Shown here: in pieces, positions 1 through 5,634 of the stretch | Layout of the letters: every line of letters starts with the position of its first letter | Numbering within the stretch: the stretch's first letter is position 1 | Assembly: GCA_023263465.1 (NCBI GenBank) | Contig: JALQWV010000011.1 | Location: 1-6,481, forward strand | DNA length: 6,481 nucleotides | Reading direction: 5' to 3' | Source of the DNA: Ilumatobacteraceae bacterium | Lineage (GTDB): Bacteria > Actinomycetota > Acidimicrobiia > Acidimicrobiales > Ilumatobacteraceae | The notes under the pieces: model-generated | What the model was told of the DNA's origin: nothing | The model's database searches: none | Seen by the model: only the letters and a program-made list of their open reading frames with translations | Translations under genes and position numbers: made by a program

Positions 1-537
1 GTCGTACTCATCGACATCATGCTTCCGGGCATAGATGGCTTTGAGTTGTGTCGCAACATTCGTAAGTCCAGTGATGTCCCAATTGTCATGGTGACTGCCC
101 GCGCAGATACTCACGATGTCGTTGCTGGTCTGGAAGCTGGAGCCGACGATTACCTCACGAAGCCGTTTGCGCCAAAGGAACTTGCTGCCCGCATACGCGC
201 ACTGTTGCGGCGAGTTCGACCCTCTAAGCCAGGCCACTCCAAGTTGGTGTTTGGCAATTTGGAAATTATTCCTGATGAGGGAAAAGTACTGCTCGATAAT
301 GCGGAAGTCGAACTGACAAAAACTGAATTTCGTTTGCTCTGCGAGCTAGCCAACGACCCAGGTGGAGTGTTCAGTCGCGAGTTGCTGCTTGACAAAGTAT
401 GGGGTTACGGATACTTCGGCGACGGACGTTTGGTAGACGTACATATTCGACGACTTCGCATGAAGGTTGAGACCGATCCAGCAAACCCCACACATGTGGT
501 GACGGTTCGCGGGCTTGGCTATCGCTTGCAATCGTGA
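1..537 (+). CDS. mtrA: MtrA-like OmpR/PhoB-family response regulator (5' truncated)
   Basis: This is a DNA-binding transcription factor switched on by phosphorylation from its partner kinase. The reading frame is open from base 1, so the first codons lie outside the window; about 50 residues of a typical 225-235 residue protein are missing. Visible parts of the receiver domain are the phospho-acceptor Asp (bases 13-15, in LIDIMLPG), the switch Thr (VMVTARAD) 27 residues later and the conserved Lys (YLTKPF) 49 residues after the Asp. The Asp-Thr spacing equals that of MtrA as I recall it. A winged-helix domain follows, with TKTEFRLLCEL, the recognition helix in DGRLVDVHIRRLRMKVE and the C-terminal hairpin TVRGLGYRL, all strongly MtrA-like. 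An internal ATG at 19 is not the true start. The stop overlaps the kinase start by 4 bases. Family is certain; the MtrA assignment is likely and is supported by the downstream kinase and lipoprotein. Confidence 0.93.
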   Translation, partial: VVLIDIMLPGIDGFELCRNIRKSSDVPIVMVTARADTHDVVAGLEAGADDYLTKPFAPKELAARIRALLRRVRPSKPGHSKLVFGNLEIIPDEGKVLLDNAEVELTKTEFRLLCELANDPGGVFSRELLLDKVWGYGYFGDGRLVDVHIRRLRMKVETDPANPTHVVTVRGLGYRLQS

Positions 538-2060
538 CCGATATTTTTTCGGATGAACCCAACGGTCGGTACCGCCTAAACCGGACGCGCAAACTTATTC
601 GTATCTCGGTGCACCGATTACGTCCACGAAGAATTGGATTGCGAAATCGGATTTTGCTGATCTTTGTTTTAGGAGCACTGCTACTTTCAAGCGTTCTTGC
701 CTTAGTGACATATTCATTTACTCGATCAAATCTGGTGGATCAGCGCATCGCTGCGGAAACCAACCAAGCCATCACAAATGCTCGGCGAACACAAAATGAC
801 CTCATTCGATCCTCATCTGAGGTTCTGCTTGCACTCGATCAGGGCGGAACCGCACATCGCATGATCTTCTTCGACAGTAAGTGGACAAGCAGTAGCCCAC
901 TGTTTTCTCCACAGATGATTCCACCAGCGCTCTTACTGCGAGTTCAAAAAGATCAAAAGGCAGCAACAATGATTGTTGACAGCCTGAAAGGCCAATCACT
1001 TGTCGTTGGAATTCCGCTTCCTCGAATTAATGCCATGTATTTTGAATATGACAATTTGCGCGAAGTTCGAGATGCTTTGCAAAGCGTTCGACTAGCTCTT
1101 GTACTTGCAGCCTTCGTAACCACATTCGTCGGAATTGCGCTGGGCGTGTTTGCTTCGCGCCGAGCAGTACGACCACTTGCCAATGCCGCGCAAGCAGCGC
1201 GCGCCATTGCTGATGGCCGACTGGAAACGCGTCTCGAACCTACAGACGATCCTGACATGCAAGCACTCACTGCAGCATTCAATGACATGGTCGCAACTCT
1301 GCAGGATCGCGTCGAACGCGATGCCCGATTTACTTCTGATGTCAGCCACGAATTGCGAAGCCCCCTTATGACGTTGGCCGCGTCTGTGCAAGTGCTTGAA
1401 TCTCGTCGCGACGATCTTCCTGAGCGGTCGCAGGCAGCACTCGATTTACTGTCGAGCGATGTCGCACGCTTTCAAGGCCTTGTTGAAGACTTGCTCGAAA
1501 TCTCGCGGTTCGATGCAGGTGCTATACGGCTGGTGCTTGAGCCACTTTCTCTCTTTGAATTCACCAAGCAGGCCGTATCGGTCAGCAGCCTCCCTCGAAC
1601 GGAAATTCGTTGCGATGACATTGCAGCCCTTGTTGCCATACGCGGGGATAAACGGCGGCTAGCGCGAGTTATCGCAAACCTCATCGACAATGCACGAATT
1701 CATAGCGGCGGTAAACCAAAAATTGTTATTCAACTCGCCGACGAGGATCCACCTGCAACCAATGTTTGGATCATCGTCGAGGATGATGGCGACGGCTTAA
1801 TTGAAGGAGAATTCAGCAAAATCTTTGAACGCTTCTCGCGTGGTGGCGCTGCTGGTAGGCGCACTGGAACGGAGGGTGCCGGCCTTGGGCTAGCGCTTGC
1901 CAGAGAACACGTGACCTTGCACCGTGGCAGAATTTGGGCGGAGAATCGCACGGATGGAATTCGTGGCGCACGCTTTATTGTTGAATTACCAATTGACACG
2001 TCTTACATAAACGATGAGCACAATAATGATGAAAGCCTGAACGATGAGCACAGTCTCTAG
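534..2060 (+). CDS. mtrB: MtrB-like membrane sensor histidine kinase
   Basis: A 508-residue inner-membrane sensor kinase that should phosphorylate the regulator encoded just upstream. Domains in order: a basic cytoplasmic N-terminus; TM1 at about 40-60; an extracytoplasmic sensor region of about 125 residues; TM2 at about 187-207; a HAMP linker at about 208-260; a HisKA helix with the phospho-acceptor His272 in SDVSHELRSPL; and a HATPase domain with N box (NLIDNA, 382-387), G1 (DGDG, 418-421), F box (IFERF, 430-434) and G2 (GAGLGL, 448-453). All catalytic motifs are intact. The LLEISRFDAGA segment resembles actinobacterial MtrB. The GTG start at 534 is chosen because it forms a GTGA overlap with the regulator stop and the next Met is residue 109. 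After the usual kinase end (near 488) there is an extra acidic, Asn/His-containing tail with three NDE units, created by a direct repeat in the DNA. The 3' end overlaps the next gene by 17 bases. Confidence 0.94.
   Translation: MTDIFSDEPNGRYRLNRTRKLIRISVHRLRPRRIGLRNRILLIFVLGALLLSSVLALVTYSFTRSNLVDQRIAAETNQAITNARRTQNDLIRSSSEVLLALDQGGTAHRMIFFDSKWTSSSPLFSPQMIPPALLLRVQKDQKAATMIVDSLKGQSLVVGIPLPRINAMYFEYDNLREVRDALQSVRLALVLAAFVTTFVGIALGVFASRRAVRPLANAAQAARAIADGRLETRLEPTDDPDMQALTAAFNDMVATLQDRVERDARFTSDVSHELRSPLMTLAASVQVLESRRDDLPERSQAALDLLSSDVARFQGLVEDLLEISRFDAGAIRLVLEPLSLFEFTKQAVSVSSLPRTEIRCDDIAALVAIRGDKRRLARVIANLIDNARIHSGGKPKIVIQLADEDPPATNVWIIVEDDGDGLIEGEFSKIFERFSRGGAAGRRTGTEGAGLGLALAREHVTLHRGRIWAENRTDGIRGARFIVELPIDTSYINDEHNNDESLNDEHSL
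2010..2052 (+). repeat. 13-bp direct repeat at 30-bp period spanning the kinase end and the lipoprotein start
   Basis: The 13-mer AACGATGAGCACA occurs exactly at 2010-2022 and again at 2040-2052. In the kinase frame each copy encodes NDEH. In the lipoprotein frame each copy reads stop codon (TAA at 2008-2010, TGA at 2038-2040), then ACG, then ATG AGC ACA. The first copy therefore opens an 8-codon ORF (2014-2040, MSTIMMKA) that ends 3 bases before the real lipoprotein ATG. The match is too long and too close to be likely by chance, so a local duplication is the simplest origin. Whether the mini-ORF is translated is unknown. Confidence 0.8.
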
Positions 2061-2202
2061 CAAGACCTCGCCTCGACTGCAAAAGATTCTGCTCGTTGTA
2101 CTGGTTAGCGCACTTCCCCTTCTTGGCTCATGTGCCATTCCGACCGATGATCAGCCTCGCGACATCAACCCATCTCAACAGAGCAACCTGAACAAGCCAT
2201 GA
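2044..2202 (+). CDS. Small 52-residue lipoprotein in the LpqB position
   Basis: This short gene encodes a likely secreted, lipid-anchored peptide. The N-region carries Lys7, Arg11 and Lys14; a hydrophobic core runs over about 15-27 (ILLVVLVSALPLL); and a lipobox L27-G28-S29-C30 predicts signal peptidase II cleavage before Cys30. The mature product would be only 23 residues, beginning CAIPTDDQPRDI and ending with a polar Gln/Asn-rich stretch. The start ATG overlaps the kinase end by 17 bases and the stop forms an ATGA overlap with glpK, so it is embedded in the operon and probably translationally coupled. In actinobacteria mtrAB is usually followed by lpqB, a large lipoprotein that works with MtrB. 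From memory, the CxIPTDxxPR-like start resembles GerMN-domain lipoproteins, but no GerMN domain is present here. It could be a reduced functional partner or a truncated remnant; the sequence alone does not decide. Confidence 0.75.
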   Translation: MSTVSSKTSPRLQKILLVVLVSALPLLGSCAIPTDDQPRDINPSQQSNLNKP

Positions 2203-3674
2203 GCAACCCTGCTGTAGTCATCGCAATTGATGCTGGCACGACTGGAATTCGATCACGTGCTGTTTTCGCCGATGGCAGGCCGTCGGTTTCTGCATATCAG
2301 GAATTCACTCAGTACTTTCCCACCCCAGGTTGGGTTGAGCACGACGCAATTGAAATTTGGAACGCTGTGCTTACAACCCTGAGCTCGGTCATCGCTCAGG
2401 TGAATGCACCAATTACCGCCATAGGCATCACCAACCAACGCGAAACCGTTCTTGCTTGGGACAAGACAACGGGCAAGCCCTATGGCAAAGCAATCGTCTG
2501 GCAAGACCGACGCACCGCAGATCGCTGCGGTGAACTCGCTTCAGAGCTTCCGCTTGTGCGAAAGAAAACTGGCCTCGTTCTTGATCCATATTTTTCTGGA
2601 TCAAAAATGGAATGGCTACTGGTTCATGGCAATGTGCCTGTTTCAGCAAATCTTGCACTTGGCACCATTGACTCCTGGATCATCTGGAATCTCACGCACG
2701 GCGCTTCGTTTGTCACTGATGCTTCAAATGCAAGTCGCACCATGCTGTTTGATATCACCACAATGCAATGGAGCACAGAGCTCTGTTCATTGTTTGGTGT
2801 CCCTATGCATGCGTTACCAGCAGTTGTTCCATCAAGTGGCCGCGCAGGACTAACCGCTCTCGCTTCTGGTATTCCAGCAGGAATACCTATTTCAGGAATC
2901 GCTGGCGATCAACAAGCAGCGCTCTTTGGTCAGGCGTGTTTCCAAACTGGTAGTAGCAAAAACACCTACGGCACGGGAAGTTTCGTGCTCATGAACGTGG
3001 GCACCACCTGCCCACCTCCAACCGAAGGAATGCTCACGACCGTTGCTTGGGATTTAGGCACCGGCGAAACCACATACGCACTCGAGGGTGCAATCTTTGT
3101 GACTGGTAGCGCCATTCAATGGCTTCGCGATGGCATCAACATTATTGATCACGCTTCGCAAATCGGTCCGCTCGCTGAATCCGTACCAAACACTGGCGGA
3201 GTTGTGGTGGTTCCAGCATTCACCGGACTCGGCAGCCCGTGGTGGGATCCCTATGCTCGCGGCGCAATTCTTGGCATCACGCGTGGGACAACACGTGCAC
3301 ATATTGCGCGCGCCGTTGTTGAATCGATCGCATATCAAACTCGCGACGTCGTTGATGCGATGTCCAGTGCTGCAGGCGTTTCGCTTGCCGATATGCGGGT
3401 CGATGGTGGCGCGGCTGTGATGAACCTTCTGCTACAACTGCAAGCCAATCAACTCGCAGTCAACGTGCTTCGTCCACGCGAACTGGAAACTACAGCGATG
3501 GGTGCTGCCTACCTTGCAGGACTTGCTGAGGGAGTCTGGCCTTCCCTGCAGTCGGTGACCGATGCATGGCAACTGGATCAGCAGTTTGCTCCCGCGCACT
3601 CCGGAACCGAGTCAAGCGATTATGAACTGTGGAAACGCGCTGTACGCCGATCGCTGCAGTGGGCTCGCGACTAG
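2199..3674 (+). CDS. glpK: Glycerol kinase (FGGY family)
   Basis: Cytoplasmic enzyme that phosphorylates glycerol with ATP to sn-glycerol-3-phosphate, feeding phospholipid synthesis and, after oxidation, glycolysis. At 491 residues it is full length for the family. Recognisable motifs include the N-terminal phosphate loop (IDAGTTGIRSR), GWVEHD (44-49), ITNQRET with Arg81 and Glu82, IVWQDRRT with Trp101, DPYFSG with Tyr131, NASRTMLFD, the catalytic base Asp237 in GIAGDQQAALFG, Phe262 in YGTGSF, ALEGAIF, and the C-terminal VDGGAAVMN and TTAMGAAYLAGLAEG segments. Arg81, Glu82, Tyr131, Asp237 and Phe262 match the glycerol-binding set of E. coli GlpK. The fructose-1,6-bisphosphate loop of E. coli (GGTRIPISG) is replaced by PAGIPISG, so the key Arg is absent and that control is probably lost. 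The ATG overlaps the lipoprotein stop (ATGA) and no Shine-Dalgarno is visible, suggesting coupled translation. No glpF or glpD is in view. Confidence 0.96.
   Translation: MSNPAVVIAIDAGTTGIRSRAVFADGRPSVSAYQEFTQYFPTPGWVEHDAIEIWNAVLTTLSSVIAQVNAPITAIGITNQRETVLAWDKTTGKPYGKAIVWQDRRTADRCGELASELPLVRKKTGLVLDPYFSGSKMEWLLVHGNVPVSANLALGTIDSWIIWNLTHGASFVTDASNASRTMLFDITTMQWSTELCSLFGVPMHALPAVVPSSGRAGLTALASGIPAGIPISGIAGDQQAALFGQACFQTGSSKNTYGTGSFVLMNVGTTCPPPTEGMLTTVAWDLGTGETTYALEGAIFVTGSAIQWLRDGINIIDHASQIGPLAESVPNTGGVVVVPAFTGLGSPWWDPYARGAILGITRGTTRAHIARAVVESIAYQTRDVVDAMSSAAGVSLADMRVDGGAAVMNLLLQLQANQLAVNVLRPRELETTAMGAAYLAGLAEGVWPSLQSVTDAWQLDQQFAPAHSGTESSDYELWKRAVRRSLQWARD
3671..3674. other. Shared CTAG: stop codons of two convergent genes
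   Basis: The palindrome CTAG supplies TAG at 3672-3674 as the glpK stop on the plus strand, and TAG (complement of 3671-3673) as the stop of the GMC oxidoreductase on the minus strand. The two coding regions therefore overlap tail to tail by 4 bases. Any transcript ending after its own stop must run into the opposite gene as antisense. No hairpin followed by a T-run is visible at the junction. Confidence 0.95.
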
Positions 3675-4975
3675 CGCAATTCGCCAAACGTTTCGCGCAA
3701 CATGTCACTCACTCGATTGGCGACCATCACCACGGGTACGTGCGTGTTGGCCCGTGGCAACCTTGGCAATACCGATGCGTCGCACAACCATAGATTTTGA
3801 TAACCGATTACTTCTGCTCGTTCATTAACTACAGCCAAGTCGTTATCACTTCTTCCCATGACACATGAACTTGCAGCATGCGAATAAGCGCCCACTTGCC
3901 GTAACGCCCATGCATCAATTTCGTCGTCAGTGGCTTCGTTGATCCATTTCGCAGACGTTCCCTTGGCATCACTCAGCAACGAGCCTGCAATGTTGGTCAC
4001 CGATTGCGAACATGCCAATTTGTATGCGAACCGCACGGCATCGCGCATGGCAGCCTTGTCCCGCTCATCACTCAGTTGATTGAACGACGCAATTCCAGTT
4101 CCAGTTGAACCGTCATACTTCACCTCGCCACGAGAATGCACCTGCATCACACCCGCTAACACCGCACCAAACATTGCCGAATCGTTAGTTTCATTAAGCG
4201 ACAACAGATGAATATCTGCACTGCCCCTCTGAGATGACAATCGAATGTTTGCGCCAATTCGTATGCTCGACCGTTGTGGTTGCCGCAATGCGAGCGTGAT
4301 TGCAATGGAAGGGTGGTCTTGCAGACCAACTCCAATACCAGGTCGGTCAATGCCACTGCGGCGCAACAGCACTGGCGTCGCAAGAGCACCGGCACTCACC
4401 ACGACACCACGCGCTTCTACGTACTCCCCACCCACAAGTCGCACTCCAACGGCACGCGACGAATCCATGACCACAGACTCGACAACTGCATTCGTACGTA
4501 CAGCCAAGTTCTTATGAGTTCGGAGCGGAGCGAAATATGTTTCCAACACACTGTGGCGCAGGCCGTTACGCATCGTGAGCGAGCAAAAACCTGCTCCTCG
4601 AACGCTCTGCGTATCGTGTGCTATCCGTTCAATTTTCGGTATGCCTACACCGACCGCGGCATCAATTAGTGCAAGGTCGACCTGACCGGCTTCATGCGGT
4701 TGAACATCGTGCAATATGTCTGGCATTGCACTGAAAGTTTTGTTCGCAGATCCCCACGTCCAACCCGCGCATCCAAAGTCGCGTTCCCATTCGTAGTCGT
4801 CACGCATACCCGTCATGCCCACCATGTAATTGCGTAGCGAACTTCCGCCGAGCGCGCTCTCCGACTCCAGAAGCAACACTGATATTGCGGGGTCTTCGGC
4901 TAGACGAGATGCCACCACCACACCGCCAGAACCCGCACCCACCACCACAATGGGCAGATGGTTACGCGCAGTCAT
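3671..4975 (-). CDS. Compact GMC-family FAD-dependent oxidoreductase
   Basis: A cytoplasmic flavoprotein of the glucose-methanol-choline family, which oxidises alcohols, polyols or sugars using bound FAD. Visible features are the dinucleotide-binding loop G13-x-G15-x-x-G18 next to the N-terminus, Glu37 closing the second strand (SVLLLES), the GGSS loop (43-46) with Asn49, a second GMC-type signature around 196-208 (GALATPVLLRRSG), the catalytic pair His366 (AYSHAASS) and Asn410 (RANTHVP), and the C-terminal FAD contact CDASVLPRLP. At 434 residues it is clearly shorter than the usual 500-550; the main gap is between LLLES and GGSS, where about 40 residues are usual. The ATG lies 5 bases after the phosphatase stop with no clear Shine-Dalgarno, so it is probably co-translated. 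Substrate and electron acceptor are unknown. Actinobacterial relatives include the mycofactocin-linked MftG group, a possibility only, since no mft genes are in view. Confidence 0.9.
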   Translation of the reverse strand: MTARNHLPIVVVGAGSGGVVVASRLAEDPAISVLLLESESALGGSSLRNYMVGMTGMRDDYEWERDFGCAGWTWGSANKTFSAMPDILHDVQPHEAGQVDLALIDAAVGVGIPKIERIAHDTQSVRGAGFCSLTMRNGLRHSVLETYFAPLRTHKNLAVRTNAVVESVVMDSSRAVGVRLVGGEYVEARGVVVSAGALATPVLLRRSGIDRPGIGVGLQDHPSIAITLALRQPQRSSIRIGANIRLSSQRGSADIHLLSLNETNDSAMFGAVLAGVMQVHSRGEVKYDGSTGTGIASFNQLSDERDKAAMRDAVRFAYKLACSQSVTNIAGSLLSDAKGTSAKWINEATDDEIDAWALRQVGAYSHAASSCVMGRSDNDLAVVNERAEVIGYQNLWLCDASVLPRLPRANTHVPVVMVANRVSDMLRETFGELR

Positions 4976-4980
4976 CGTGT

Positions 4981-5634
4981 TTATGAGTTGTTAGTGGCTA
5001 GAGGCAAACCATGCAAATGTGCATGGTCGTTGTATCTCATCAGTGCAAAATGTCCAGCACGAACCTCTACCAACTCAGTAATTGAACAATTTTTGGTGTG
5101 AACTTCAAATGCTCCAGTAGCGGGTGTCTGCATCGTTGTTCGCAACACAGCATCCACAACGCCACCATGACACGCAACGAGAACTGTCTTGCCCGAGTAT
5201 TTGCGTAATACATCGTTCAGCGCACCAGACACTCGCGAATGAAATTGCGCAATGGTTTCTCCACCAGGAAAAAACTCTGCATGCGGGTCTGCGCTCCAGT
5301 CGGGCGCGCCGTGACGACGAACGAATTCATCAAAGGTCAACCCATCGCATTCTGGGCCTGGATCATGTTCGCCAAAACCCGTGTTGATGCTGATGGGCAG
5401 ACTGGACAACGCGGGCGCAATAATTTCGGCTGTCTCGCGCGCACGGGGGTAGCCACTTGACATCAAGATGTCGACATCAAGTTCTCGCGTTTGTGCAAGA
5501 CGATCTCGCAATCGAGCGGCCTGTAGTTTCCCCAACTCAGATAGACCAGAGCACGTTCTTGGGCCACCCAAAACTCGCTTTACGGTCACGATTGATTCGC
5601 CGTGCCGCACCAGCACGATGCGGGTTTTACTCAT
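4981..5634 (-). CDS. Histidine phosphatase superfamily protein (phosphoglycerate-mutase-like)
   Basis: A 217-residue enzyme of the branch-1 histidine phosphatase fold, which transfers phosphate through a phospho-histidine. The nucleophile is His11 in LVRHGES. Other visible elements are the supporting Arg in GYPRARETAE (Arg64/Arg66), a candidate proton donor Glu89 in GFGEHDPG, the GGETIAQFHSRV segment, and the second catalytic His156 in LVACHGGVVDAV. It has no signal peptide or membrane segment, so it should be cytosolic. The motif set fits phosphatases acting on small phosphorylated metabolites better than a glycolytic mutase, but the substrate cannot be assigned; CobC-, GpmB- and Rv-type phosphatases all share this pattern. 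The ATG overlaps the stop of the upstream VWA gene as ATGA, so the two are translated together, and the GMC gene follows after 5 bases. Family certain, function open. Confidence 0.92.
   Translation of the reverse strand: MSKTRIVLVRHGESIVTVKRVLGGPRTCSGLSELGKLQAARLRDRLAQTRELDVDILMSSGYPRARETAEIIAPALSSLPISINTGFGEHDPGPECDGLTFDEFVRRHGAPDWSADPHAEFFPGGETIAQFHSRVSGALNDVLRKYSGKTVLVACHGGVVDAVLRTTMQTPATGAFEVHTKNCSITELVEVRAGHFALMRYNDHAHLHGLPLATNNS

Noticed and set aside
1993..2027. Perfect -35-like TTGACA (1993-1998) with AATAAT (2022-2027), a possible internal promoter for the lipoprotein and glpK
   Set aside because: The gap is 23 bases, well over the usual 16-18, and the better-spaced hexamers are poor; not enough to call a promoter.
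2581..2604. 8-bp perfect inverted repeat (TTGATCCA / TGGATCAA) with an 8-base loop inside glpK
   Set aside because: It encodes the conserved LDPYFSGSK segment, and about one such repeat is expected by chance in a window this size; no T-run follows on the plus strand.
3730..3757. 7-bp inverted repeat (CCACGGG / CCCGTGG) 56 bases after the glpK stop, a possible terminator
   Set aside because: The loop is 14 bases, there is no T-tract after it, and it lies in the conserved RANTHVP coding segment of the GMC gene.
4274..4669. 131-codon plus-strand frame opposite the GMC gene, and similar frames inside glpK (2452-2853)
   Set aside because: No family motifs, and each overlaps a gene with intact catalytic motifs in another frame.
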